A stretch of DNA of 9,821 nucleotides, from assembly GCA_030841195.1 (NCBI GenBank), contig JAVEDA010000131.1:1-9821 (forward strand), in the 5' to 3' direction. The position numbers and the translations under genes were made by a program. The notes below the pieces were generated by a model. That model made no database searches, was not told the DNA's origin, and saw only the letters and a list, made by a program, of their open reading frames with translations. Of this stretch, positions 1 to 6,544 are shown piece by piece (position 1 is the stretch's first letter; the number at the start of each line of letters is the position of its first letter). Source of the DNA: Actinomycetota bacterium (GTDB taxonomy: Bacteria > Actinomycetota > Actinomycetes > JACCUZ01).

Positions 1-111
1 GGTGGTCAGCGGCGGCGCCGGCCGCCGCGGCGCCGGATCCGACCCGGCGCAGCCGGCCAGAAGCGCGAGCACGGCGGCTGCCGCCACCCACGCCCACCCG
101 CGGTCCCGCAC
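1..111 (-). CDS. Putative lipoprotein, N-terminal part only (cut by window edge)
   Basis: This is an unrecognised secreted lipoprotein, of which only the first 37 codons are visible. The frame opens with GTG at 111, 18 bases after the mutM stop, and stays open to position 1. Residues 1-21 form a classic lipoprotein signal peptide: a short charged N-terminus (MRDR), a hydrophobic run of Trp, Ala, Val and Leu, then the lipobox LAGC with Cys21 as the expected lipidated residue. After Cys21 comes a Gly/Ser/Asp/Pro/Ala/Arg stretch, typical of the flexible linker at the start of mature actinobacterial lipoproteins. No clear Shine-Dalgarno precedes the GTG, so it may be translated by coupling to mutM. 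The frame is otherwise bounded by the mutM stop, which lies in the same frame seven codons upstream. The mature domain lies outside the window, so no function can be given. Confidence 0.72.
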   Translation of the reverse strand, partial: MRDRGWAWVAAAAVLALLAGCAGSDPAPRRPAPPLTT

Positions 112-129
112 AGGGACAGCGTAGATCGA

Positions 130-1008
130 CTACCAGCGGGCCTGACGGGGACGCGGCTGACAGTGGGGGCACCGGAACGACGAGCGGTTCATGAACGCCT
201 CCCGCACTATCAGCGACCCGCACCGGTCGCACGGCTCGCCGGTGCGGCCGTAGACGTGCAGCCGGCGGTCGAAGTAGCCGCTCTCCCCGTTGACGTTGAC
301 GTAGAGCGAGTCGAACGAGGTGCCGCCGGCCTCGAGCGCCTCGACCATCACCGCGCGCGCGGCGTCCATCACCAGCCGCGCCTTCGGCTTGGGCAGGGTG
401 TCGGTCGCCCTGGCCCAGTGCAGCCGGGCCTGCCACAGCGCCTCGTCGGCGTAGATGTTGCCGATGCCGCTCGCCAGCGACTGGTCGAGCAGAGCGCGTT
501 TGAGGCCGGTACGACGTCGGCGCAGCGCCGCGACCCAGGCCTCGTCGTCGAAGTCCGGGTCGAGCGGGTCGCGCCCGATGTGCGCGACCGGCTCCGGGAC
601 GCCGTCGACCAGGTCGACCACGGCGAGCCCGCCGAAGGTGCGCTGGTCGACGAAGCGCAGCTCCGGGCCGTCATCGGTGAAGGCGAAGCGGACCCGAAGG
701 TGGGTCTCGTCCGGGCTGCCCGGAGGTCGCACGAGGAGCTGGCCGCTCATGCCGAGGTGTGCCAGCACCGCCTCGTCCGGCTGACTGCCAGGACCACCGG
801 GACCGGCCATCGGCAGCCACAGGTACTTGCCGCGGCGGCTGGCGCCGGTCAGCGTTCGGCCGCGCAGCCGGGCCGCGAAGTCAGCGTCACCGCCCGGGTG
901 CCGGCGGACCGCCCGGGGATGGGTCACCTCGACGGCAGCGACGGTCCGGCCGGCGACCCACCGGGCCAGGCCGCGGCGGACCACCTCGACCTCGGGCAGC
1001 TCGGGCAT
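130..1008 (-). CDS. mutM: Formamidopyrimidine-DNA glycosylase (MutM/Fpg)
   Basis: This bifunctional base-excision repair enzyme removes oxidised purines such as 8-oxoguanine and formamidopyrimidines, and cuts the strand by beta,delta-elimination. The 292-residue protein begins MPELPEVE, so removal of Met exposes the catalytic Pro2, followed by Glu3. Lys61 (RRGKYLW) matches the conserved beta-hairpin lysine. HLGMSGQLL and GIGNIYADEAL are family signatures. The C-terminal zinc finger is intact: Cys260, Cys263, Cys280 and Cys283 in a C-x2-C-x16-C-x2-C pattern, with Arg275 in the finger loop. Length is normal for the family (about 270-290). It starts with ATG 22 bases after the rnc stop. No strong ribosome-binding site is seen, which suggests coupling to rnc. 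It follows rnc as it does in other actinomycetes (mycobacterial Rv2925c-Rv2924c order). The MutM call, rather than the related Nei, rests on the ELPEVE start and overall match. Confidence 0.96.
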   Translation of the reverse strand: MPELPEVEVVRRGLARWVAGRTVAAVEVTHPRAVRRHPGGDADFAARLRGRTLTGASRRGKYLWLPMAGPGGPGSQPDEAVLAHLGMSGQLLVRPPGSPDETHLRVRFAFTDDGPELRFVDQRTFGGLAVVDLVDGVPEPVAHIGRDPLDPDFDDEAWVAALRRRRTGLKRALLDQSLASGIGNIYADEALWQARLHWARATDTLPKPKARLVMDAARAVMVEALEAGGTSFDSLYVNVNGESGYFDRRLHVYGRTGEPCDRCGSLIVREAFMNRSSFRCPHCQPRPRQARW

Positions 1009-1030
1009 CGGGTTGTGATCGCGGTCGAGC

Positions 1031-1774
1031 TCAGGCCTGGTGGCCGGCCGTCGGCTCCGGGTTGTCCGGGAGCTCGGCCCGCAGGTGCCGCCAGGCAGTT
1101 GCCGCTGCCTCCTGCTCGGCCTCCTTCTTGCTGCGGCCGCTGCCCTCGCCGTACGGCTCCCCGCTGACCTGGACGATCGCGGTGAAGACCTTCTCGTGGT
1201 CCGGGCCGGTCTCGGACACCAGGTACTCCGGCACGCCCAGCGCAGCGGTGGCCGTGAGCTCCTGCAGGCTGGTCTTCCAGTCGAGCCCGGCGCCGAGGGT
1301 CGCGGCCTGGTCGATCAGCGGGTCGAACAGGCGGTGCACCAGACGGGCGGCGGCGTCCAGGCCCTGGTCGATGTAGACGGCACCGAGGACCGCCTCGAGG
1401 GTGTCGGCCAGGATCGAGGACTTGTCCCGGCCGCCGGTGGCCTCCTCGCCGCGGCCGAGCCGGACGTAGTCACCCAGGGCGAGGTCGCGGCCCACGTCGG
1501 CGAGGGCCCGCATGTTGACGACCGCGGCGCGCAGCTTGGCCAGCTGCCCCTCCGGCAGCTCGGGGTGGCTGCGGAAAAGCGTGTCGGTCACGACCAGCCC
1601 GAGCACCGAGTCGCCGAGGAACTCGAGCCGCTCGTTGGTAGGCAACCCGCCGTTCTCGTAGGCGTAGGAGCGGTGCGTCAGCGCGCGCTGCAGCAGGCCG
1701 GGGTCGACGGCGACGTCGAGCATCCCCGCCAGCCGGGCCGGCCGGTCGTCCCCTTCGCTCGGCTGCGCGCTCAC
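1031..1774 (-). CDS. rnc: Ribonuclease III
   Basis: RNase III cleaves double-stranded RNA, releases 16S and 23S precursors from the rRNA transcript, and processes structured mRNAs. From GTG at 1774 the protein has 247 residues. The catalytic domain is residues about 20-155, with the signature NERLEFLGDS and the expected metal-binding acidic residues Glu48, Asp55, Asp124 and Glu127. The double-stranded-RNA-binding domain spans about 165-233 (WKTSLQEL through KKEAEQEAAATAW). The open frame extends far upstream (to 2167), but that part crosses rpmF in another frame and is not real. GTG 1774 lies four bases after the rpmF stop. The in-frame ATG 17 codons later would still keep the first conserved helix, so the exact start is not certain. 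No strong ribosome-binding site is seen, so coupling to rpmF is likely. Streptomyces orthologues are known as AbsB, a global antibiotic regulator. Confidence 0.94.
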   Translation of the reverse strand: MSAQPSEGDDRPARLAGMLDVAVDPGLLQRALTHRSYAYENGGLPTNERLEFLGDSVLGLVVTDTLFRSHPELPEGQLAKLRAAVVNMRALADVGRDLALGDYVRLGRGEEATGGRDKSSILADTLEAVLGAVYIDQGLDAAARLVHRLFDPLIDQAATLGAGLDWKTSLQELTATAALGVPEYLVSETGPDHEKVFTAIVQVSGEPYGEGSGRSKKEAEQEAAATAWRHLRAELPDNPEPTAGHQA

Positions 1775-1778
1775 CGAC

Positions 1779-1952
1779 TCAGACGTCGAGGACGTCGCGG
1801 CCGTTGTAAGTGCCGCAGGTGGGGCACGCCGTGTGCGCCAGCTTGCGCTCGCGGCACCGGTCGCAGGACACCAGCGCGATCGGGGCGGCCTTCCAGTTGG
1901 CCCGCCTCGAGCGGGTGTTGCTGCGCGACATCTTCCGCTTGGGAACGGCCAC
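1779..1952 (-). CDS. rpmF: Ribosomal protein bL32, zinc-ribbon form
   Basis: This is a structural protein of the large ribosomal subunit. The 57-residue product begins MAVPKRKMSRSNTRSRRANWK, the standard bL32 N-terminus, and carries four cysteines (Cys30, Cys33, Cys43, Cys46) in a C-x2-C-x9-C-x2-C zinc ribbon, so it is the zinc-binding (C+) paralogue. It starts with GTG at 1952. An AGGAG lies at 1963-1967, ten bases from the start. It sits between the YceD/DUF177 gene (70-base gap) and rnc (4-base gap), the usual bacterial yceD-rpmF pairing. It is easily missed, because a longer false frame extending rnc covers it. Zinc-free paralogues under Zur control occur in many actinomycetes; none is in this window. 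Confidence 0.95.
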   Translation of the reverse strand: MAVPKRKMSRSNTRSRRANWKAAPIALVSCDRCRERKLAHTACPTCGTYNGRDVLDV

Positions 1953-1962
1953 GGGTGTCTCT

Positions 1963-1967
1963 CTCCT
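1963..1967 (-). promoter_or_regulatory. Ribosome-binding site of rpmF
   Basis: On the minus strand an AGGAG sits ten bases upstream of the GTG at 1952. It supports translation of rpmF as an independent gene in the 70-base gap after DUF177. The rest of that gap (1975-2022) is GC-rich, with only a weak 5-bp hairpin (1977-1981 with 1987-1991), and no convincing promoter. Confidence 0.6.
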
Positions 1968-2022
1968 CGTTCGGTGCGGGCGCGGGGCCCGGTCGGTGGT
2001 GCGTGTCGGTGGTACTGGTCGG

Positions 2023-2625
2023 TCAGGTGCTGCGGTCGTGCTCCGGCTCCGCTGCCAGGCCGCCCAGGGCGGCCCACCGGGGGTCGACCGCGTCGTGCAC
2101 GTGGCCTGGCTCGTCCTCGAGCCGTGCCCCGCACTCGGAGCAGAGCCCGGGGCAGTCGTCCCGGCACAGGGGGCGCAGCGGCAGGGCGAGCACCACCGCG
2201 TCCCGCAGGGCCGGTTCGAGGTCGATCAGGTCACCGTTCATCTCCGGCAACGGCTCCGTGTCGTCGTCCTCGTCGGGCTCCGACCCGGGGCGGGCCCCGG
2301 GGAAGGCGTAGAGCTCCTGCAGGTCGACCACGAGCGGCGCCGTGACCGGGTCGAGACAGCGCACGCACTCCCCCGACATGGTGGCGGTCACCGTGCCGGA
2401 GACGAGGACACCCTCGACCACCGACTCGAGCCGGAGGTCCAGCTCGACCGGGGACCCGGCCGGGACACCGAGCACGTCGACGCCCAGGTGGGCCGGTGCC
2501 GGAACAGATCGGGAGAGCGAGCGCATCGACCCGGGACGACGCCCCAGCTCGCGCGTGTCGAGCACGAGGGGCGATCGCGGGTCGAGGCGGGTCGTTGCTC
2601 TCCTGCTCTCTTCGGGCATGCTCAC
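2023..2625 (-). CDS. YceD/DUF177 family protein, ribosome biogenesis
   Basis: Members of this family (E. coli YceD) are needed for normal 23S rRNA levels and are almost always encoded just before rpmF, as here. The protein has 200 residues, slightly above the family norm. Visible marks are the central CVRCLDP (Cys87, Cys90) and the C-terminal cluster C-x3-C-x3-C-x2-C-G at Cys154, Cys158, Cys162 and Cys165, a putative metal site. Between them is an acidic stretch (EPDEDDDTE, about 116-124). The GTG at 2625 is taken as the start; an ATG two codons later at 2619 is equally possible. Neither has a clear ribosome-binding site. A candidate promoter lies just upstream, so this is probably the first gene of a unit running through rpmF, rnc and mutM. 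The mycobacterial counterpart is Rv2926c. The molecular mechanism of the family is not settled. Confidence 0.92.
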   Translation of the reverse strand: MSMPEESRRATTRLDPRSPLVLDTRELGRRPGSMRSLSRSVPAPAHLGVDVLGVPAGSPVELDLRLESVVEGVLVSGTVTATMSGECVRCLDPVTAPLVVDLQELYAFPGARPGSEPDEDDDTEPLPEMNGDLIDLEPALRDAVVLALPLRPLCRDDCPGLCSECGARLEDEPGHVHDAVDPRWAALGGLAAEPEHDRST

Positions 2626-2668
2626 GAGGGACGTCGTCGACTCGGCCCCCTGGTCGGGACCGTCGGCC

Positions 2669-2698
2669 AGGCTACCCGACGGGTCGCCCGGGGCCGAA
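2669..2698 (-). promoter_or_regulatory. Candidate promoter for the DUF177-rpmF-rnc-mutM unit
   Basis: On the minus strand TAGCCT (2674-2669) fits the actinobacterial -10 form TAnnnT. A weak -35-like TTCGGC (2698-2693) lies 18 bases further upstream. Transcription would begin near 2661 and leave a leader of about 36 bases before GTG 2625. The 106-base gap after sepIVA is the largest break among the minus-strand genes between 8227 and 130, which fits a new transcription start. The -35 match is poor, so this is tentative. Confidence 0.4.
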
Positions 2699-2709
2699 TC
2701 GCCGCAGAT

Positions 2710-2740
2710 CGGCCTGAGGGGTCAGCCGGCCTCAGGCCGG
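2710..2740 (-). terminator. Alternative hairpins at the sepIVA stop codon, possible terminator or attenuator
   Basis: Two hairpins overlap here and exclude each other. One is a 10-bp perfect stem, 2710-2719 with 2730-2739, with a 10-base loop. The other is a 6-bp stem, 2726-2731 with 2735-2740, whose 3-base loop is exactly the TGA stop of the sepIVA-like gene. In the direction of transcription the small hairpin would form first. There is no run of T after either stem, so this is not a textbook intrinsic terminator, although U-less hairpin terminators have been proposed in actinobacteria. It sits between the end of the fakA-to-sepIVA operon and the putative promoter of the next unit. Confidence 0.42.
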
Positions 2741-3250
2741 GGTCTCGGTGTCGAACGGGTGCGGCTCGAGCGGGCGTTCTTCCGCACCGGCCAGGTCCCC
2801 GTGCGCTGAGCGCCCGCTCAGCTTCTCCCGGCCCCGGTTCACCGCCGCCAGGGTCTTGTCGAGCACCACCTCGAAGTTGGCCAGCTTGGTGTCGACGTAG
2901 TCGTCCACCTCGGCGCGCATGACCCGCGCCTCCTCCTCGGCGTCCTGCCGGATCCTGGCCGCCTGCCGCTGGGCCTCGGAGACGACCTCGGTCTCGGCGG
3001 TGAGCTCCAGCCGCTCCTCCTCGGCCCGGCTGATGATGCGGGCCGCCTCGCGCCGACCCTCGTCGACGACCGACTCCCGGTCGGCGAGCAGCAGCTGGGC
3101 ATGCCGGAACTCCTCCGGCAGGAGGGCCCGGACCTCCTCGAGGATGCCCAGCACCTCGCCCCGGTTGATGATGCAGGAGGCCGACATCGGCATGGAACGG
3201 GCGTTCTCGACGACCGAGATGAGCTCGTCGAGCTTGTCGTGCACGTCCAC
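2732..3250 (-). CDS. SepIVA/DivIVA-like coiled-coil protein
   Basis: This is likely a cytoplasmic scaffold linked to cell-wall growth and septation. The 172-residue protein aligns by eye with mycobacterial SepIVA (Rv2927c): an N-terminal segment DKLDELISVVENARSMPMSA, then IINRGEVLGILEEVRALLPEE. From about residue 46 to 140 it is a long charged helix rich in Glu, Arg and Ala, the expected coiled coil. The tail after about 145 is short and probably disordered. It is shorter than mycobacterial SepIVA, which has a longer C-terminal part. GTG 3250 is the start, because a GAGGAA motif at 3259-3264 lies eight bases upstream and overlaps the coaD stop. It is the last gene of the fakA-recG-rsmD-coaD run. 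The DivIVA-family relationship is known for the orthologue; the exact role here is inferred from that. Confidence 0.85.
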   Translation of the reverse strand: MDVHDKLDELISVVENARSMPMSASCIINRGEVLGILEEVRALLPEEFRHAQLLLADRESVVDEGRREAARIISRAEEERLELTAETEVVSEAQRQAARIRQDAEEEARVMRAEVDDYVDTKLANFEVVLDKTLAAVNRGREKLSGRSAHGDLAGAEERPLEPHPFDTETPA

Positions 3251-3258
3251 GGGCGGCG

Positions 3259-3264
3259 TTCCTC
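3259..3264 (-). promoter_or_regulatory. Ribosome-binding site of sepIVA-like gene, overlapping coaD stop
   Basis: GAGGAA on the minus strand lies eight bases before GTG 3250 and shares bases with the TGA of coaD (3265-3263). Ribosomes ending coaD would therefore stand on the initiation site of the next gene. This decides the GTG 3250 start. Confidence 0.7.
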
Positions 3265-3772
3265 AGGTGGGGTCGGGAGTCTGGCGACGGGTGGGGTCGA
3301 TCCGGCCGCGCAGCCGGGCGAGCACGGCGTCGGGCACCAGCCCCCCGACGTCACCACCCCACCTCGCGACCTCTTTGACGAGACTAGACGAGAGGAACGA
3401 GTACTCCGGGTTGGTCGCGACGAAGAACGTCTCGAGTCCGGTCAGCCGGTGGTTCATCTGGGCCATCTGCAGCTCGTAGTCGAAGTCGCTGACGGCTCGC
3501 AGGCCCTTCACCACCACGGGGATGCCGCGCTCCCGGCAGTAGTCGACCAGCAGCCCCTCGAACGAGTCGACCCGCACGTTGCCCAGCTCCGCGGTGACCT
3601 CGCGGAGCATCTCGATGCGCTCGGGGACCTCGAACAGCCCGGACTTGCCCGGGTTCACGAGCACCGCCGCGGTGACCTCGTCGTACAGCCGGCTGGCCCG
3701 TGCCAGCACGTCCAGGTGACCGTTGGTGACCGGGTCGAACGAGCCCGGGCACACGCAGCGGCGGTCGGTCAC
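3263..3772 (-). CDS. coaD: Phosphopantetheine adenylyltransferase (PPAT)
   Basis: CoaD joins 4'-phosphopantetheine and ATP to give dephospho-CoA and pyrophosphate, the penultimate step of coenzyme A synthesis, in the cytoplasm. The protein has 169 residues, normal for the family. The nucleotidyltransferase motif TNGH is at 16-19 (His19), after the CPGSFDPV strand. GLRAVSDFDYE (90-100) and SSSLVKEVA (128-136) are the conserved substrate and ATP-binding segments. The frame is open further upstream (to 3841), but GTG 3772 is the right start: it places PGSFDP at the N-terminus and has AGGAGG at 3781-3786, eight bases away. It overlaps the rsmD stop by GTGA (3769-3772). rsmD followed by coaD is a common bacterial pair. 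Confidence 0.97.
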   Translation of the reverse strand: MTDRRCVCPGSFDPVTNGHLDVLARASRLYDEVTAAVLVNPGKSGLFEVPERIEMLREVTAELGNVRVDSFEGLLVDYCRERGIPVVVKGLRAVSDFDYELQMAQMNHRLTGLETFFVATNPEYSFLSSSLVKEVARWGGDVGGLVPDAVLARLRGRIDPTRRQTPDPT

Positions 3773-4377
3773 GCGGTGCCCTCCTCGACAGCTGGGGCGC
3801 TGGCCGGTCGTCGAGCCGGCTGGGTGGCGCGACCGTACCAAAGCGTGGCCTCCCCGTAGCGGCGCGACCGAACCTCCTCGTAGCCCACCGGCCAGGTCCA
3901 GGCGCCGCCGCGGGTGGCCCGCTCGACCACCACGACCGCGGCGTCGGCCACCGCCGGGCGCAGGTCGGCCAGCACCGTGCGCAGCTCGTCGTCGGTCAGG
4001 TCGTAGGGCGGGTCGGCGAACACCACGTCGTACGTCGGTCCCGGCAGCCCGTGGGCGGCGACCCGCTCGACCCGGCCGCGCCGCACCTCGGCGCCCGCCA
4101 GCCCGAGGGTCGCGACGTTGGCGGCCAGCGTGCGCGCCGCCCGCGCGTCCGCCTCGACCAGCAGCGCATGCGCGGCGCCCCGGCTGAGCGCCTCGAGCCC
4201 GACCGCGCCGGACCCGGCGTACAGGTCCAGTACTCGACGCCCGGCCCAGGCGCCGAGCAGCGACTCGAGGGTGCCGAACAGCGCTTCCCGGGCCCGGTCG
4301 GAGGTCGGCCGGGTGCCGTCACCCGGCGGCACCTGCAACCGTCGGCCGCGGGCCGCGCCGGCGATGACCCGGGTCAC
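3769..4377 (-). CDS. rsmD: 16S rRNA (guanine-N2)-methyltransferase RsmD
   Basis: RsmD uses S-adenosylmethionine to methylate N2 of G966 (E. coli numbering) in 16S rRNA, near the P site. The protein has 202 residues. The N-terminus IAGAARGRRLQVPPGDGTRPTSDRAREALF style is typical: Arg23-Pro24-Thr25 begins the RNA and target contact region. The SAM-binding loop LDLYAGSGAVGLE is at 50-62, an acidic motif VEAD at 74-77, and the catalytic motif DPPY at 122-125. The last 25 or so residues after LWYGRA are a low-complexity tail. It starts with GTG at 4377, with GGAG five bases upstream inside the recG end, and overlaps the recG stop by GTGA (4374-4377). At its other end it overlaps coaD in the same way, so the three genes are probably translated in a coupled manner. 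Confidence 0.95.
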   Translation of the reverse strand: MTRVIAGAARGRRLQVPPGDGTRPTSDRAREALFGTLESLLGAWAGRRVLDLYAGSGAVGLEALSRGAAHALLVEADARAARTLAANVATLGLAGAEVRRGRVERVAAHGLPGPTYDVVFADPPYDLTDDELRTVLADLRPAVADAAVVVVERATRGGAWTWPVGYEEVRSRRYGEATLWYGRATQPARRPASAPAVEEGTA

Positions 4378-6542
4378 GCCTTCTCCAGGTACTCGGCCCG
4401 CTGGTCGGCCAGCACCGCCTCGACCGCGGCACGCAGAGCGGGGTGCTTCCCGAGGTCCGGGTCCGCGGCCACCAGCGCCGCGGCGTCCTCGCGGGCCTCG
4501 GCGATGACCGCCTCGTCCCGCAGCACCGAGAGCAGCCGCAGGCTGGACCGTCGCCCGGACTGCGAGGCACCGAGCACGTCCCCCTCACGGCGGGTCTCGA
4601 GGTCGAGCCGGGAGAGCTCGAAGCCGTCCTGGGTGGCCGCCACCGCGTCGAGGCGCTCGCGGGCCGGCGTACCCGCTTCGGAGTCGGTGACGAGCAGGCA
4701 CAGCCCGGGGGCAGATCCACGCCCGACCCGGCCGCGCAGCTGGTGCAGCTGGGACACGCCGAACCGGTCGGCGTCCATGACCACCATGGCCGTCGCATTG
4801 GCCACGTCGACACCGACCTCCACCACCGTGGTGGCCACCAGCACGTCGACCACGCCCGCGGCGAACCGGCGCATGACGTCGTCCTTGGCGTCCGGCGGCA
4901 TCCGGCCGTGCATCATCTCGACCCGGAGCCCGGCCAGCGGCCCCTCGACGAGCATCGGCATGACATCGAGCACGGCCAGGGCGGGGCGCAGCGCGGAGGT
5001 GGTCTCCGCGTCGGCCGGCACGTCGTCCGCCTCCTCCTCCGGTCCGGCCCCGATCCGGGGGCAGACCACGTAGACCTGATGGCCGTTGTCGACCTCCTCC
5101 CGGACCCGGGTCCAGGCCCGGTCGAGGAAGTGCGGCTTCTCCCCCGCCGGCACCACGTGCGAGGCGATCGGTGACCGGCCGGCCGGCAGCTCGGTCAGCG
5201 TCGAGACGTCCAGGTCGCCGAACACCGTCATCGCCACGGTGCGCGGGATCGGGGTGGCGGTCATCACCAGCAGGTGCGGCGGCACTTTCGCCTTGTTGCG
5301 CAAGGCGTCGCGCTGCTCGACGCCGAAGCGGTGCTGCTCGTCGACGACGACCAGGCCCAGGTCCTGGAAGTCGACGGTGTCCTGGATCAGCGCGTGGGTG
5401 CCGATCACGATGCCGGCGTCGCCGCTGACGATGTCCAGCAGGTTGGTACGGCGGGCGGCGGTCGCCTGCGAGCCGGTCAGCAGGGCCACCCGGGTCCCGA
5501 TGTCGGAGCCGCCGAGCAGGCCGCGCTCGGCCAGCGGGCCGAGCATCGCCGTGATGGAGCGGTGGTGCTGCTGGGCGAGAACCTCGGTGGGGGCGAGCAG
5601 CGCCGCCTGGCCGCCACTGTCGACCACGGCGAGCATCGCGCGCAGGGCGACCACCGTCTTGCCCGAGCCGACCTCGCCCTGGAGCAGCCGGTGCATCGGG
5701 TGCTCGCGGGCCAGGTCGGCGGCGACGGCGGCGGCCACCTCCTGTTGCCCGTCGGTGAGGGTGAACGGCAGCCGGGCGTCGAACTCGTCGAGCAGGCCAC
5801 CGGGCCGCGGCACCCGGGCCGTCGCCGGCTGGGCTGTCGCCTCGGCCCGCCGTCGGGCCAGCACGGTCTGCAGCACGAACGCCTCGTCGTAGCGCAGGCG
5901 GTCCCTGGCCCGGCGTACGTCGTCCCGGGTGTCGGGCTTGTGCACCTTGCGCAGAGCGTCGTCGAGGCCAGTGAGCCCGCGACGCAGCCGCAGCTCCGCC
6001 GGCAGCGGGTCGTCGAGCTGGTCCGCCTCGGGCAGGGCCACCTCCAGCGCCACCGAGACCGCCTTGCGCAGCCGCCAGGACGCCAGCTTGGCCGTCGCCG
6101 GGTACACCGGCATCAGGCCGCCGGCGAAGTCCTCGGCGTCGTCGCCCAGTGCCACCTCGGGGTTCGTCAGGGTGAGCTTGTTGCGGTACACCTCGACCTT
6201 GCCGGCGAAGAACGCCTCCTGGCCGGGAACGAACAGCTTCTCGCGGTACCGCTGGTTGAAGAACGTGACCGTCATCCGGGTCCGGCCGTCGGTGATGACG
6301 ACGTCGAGCTTGTGCAGCTTGGCCCGGATCTGGCGGCCTCCCACCGAGGCGATCGTCGCCTGCACGGTGGCGAGCTCGCCGGGCACCAGCCGGGCGAGGT
6401 CGGTCAGCTCGCCGCGCTCGTAGTAGCGCCGGGGATAGTGCCGCAACAGGTCCTCGACCGTCGCGATGCCGAGCCGGTCGGTCATCTCCTTCGCCGTCGG
6501 ACCGCCCACGACGTTGCGGACCGGGTCGCGGAACGCCACCAC
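4374..6542 (-). CDS. recG: ATP-dependent DNA helicase RecG
   Basis: RecG regresses stalled replication forks and migrates branched DNA. From GTG 6542 the protein has 722 residues, in the usual range. The N-terminal wedge/OB-fold region covers about 1-200 (RRYYERGEL, then LFVPGQEAFFAGKVEVY). The helicase core has motif I GEVGSGKT with Lys295, motif II DEQH at 401-404, motif III TATPIPRT, and motif VI QLRGRVGRG. The TRG-like C-terminal region follows to the end. The open frame reaches 6806, but that part overlaps the fakA-like gene. The first usable codons are GTG 6542 and GTG 6539, two and five bases after the fakA-like stop; GGAG in the last codons of that gene lies five and eight bases upstream of them respectively. 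Start uncertainty is therefore one codon. Confidence 0.96.
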   Translation of the reverse strand: MVAFRDPVRNVVGGPTAKEMTDRLGIATVEDLLRHYPRRYYERGELTDLARLVPGELATVQATIASVGGRQIRAKLHKLDVVITDGRTRMTVTFFNQRYREKLFVPGQEAFFAGKVEVYRNKLTLTNPEVALGDDAEDFAGGLMPVYPATAKLASWRLRKAVSVALEVALPEADQLDDPLPAELRLRRGLTGLDDALRKVHKPDTRDDVRRARDRLRYDEAFVLQTVLARRRAEATAQPATARVPRPGGLLDEFDARLPFTLTDGQQEVAAAVAADLAREHPMHRLLQGEVGSGKTVVALRAMLAVVDSGGQAALLAPTEVLAQQHHRSITAMLGPLAERGLLGGSDIGTRVALLTGSQATAARRTNLLDIVSGDAGIVIGTHALIQDTVDFQDLGLVVVDEQHRFGVEQRDALRNKAKVPPHLLVMTATPIPRTVAMTVFGDLDVSTLTELPAGRSPIASHVVPAGEKPHFLDRAWTRVREEVDNGHQVYVVCPRIGAGPEEEADDVPADAETTSALRPALAVLDVMPMLVEGPLAGLRVEMMHGRMPPDAKDDVMRRFAAGVVDVLVATTVVEVGVDVANATAMVVMDADRFGVSQLHQLRGRVGRGSAPGLCLLVTDSEAGTPARERLDAVAATQDGFELSRLDLETRREGDVLGASQSGRRSSLRLLSVLRDEAVIAEAREDAAALVAADPDLGKHPALRAAVEAVLADQRAEYLEKA

Positions 6543-6544
6543 TG

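Noticed and set aside
12..36. Ten-base direct repeat GCGGCGCCGG near the left edge
   Set aside because: It encodes the Pro/Ala/Arg linker of the lipoprotein and is expected low complexity in GC-rich DNA.
1775..2167. Upstream extension of the rnc frame to give a 378-residue protein
   Set aside because: The extra part crosses rpmF and the end of DUF177 out of frame and is low-complexity Arg/Pro/Gly. RNase III has a normal length from GTG 1774.
4822..4836. Palindromic CCACCACCGTGGTGG inside recG
   Set aside because: It encodes a conserved helicase segment (TTVVEVGVD), so the symmetry follows from Thr/Val codon use.
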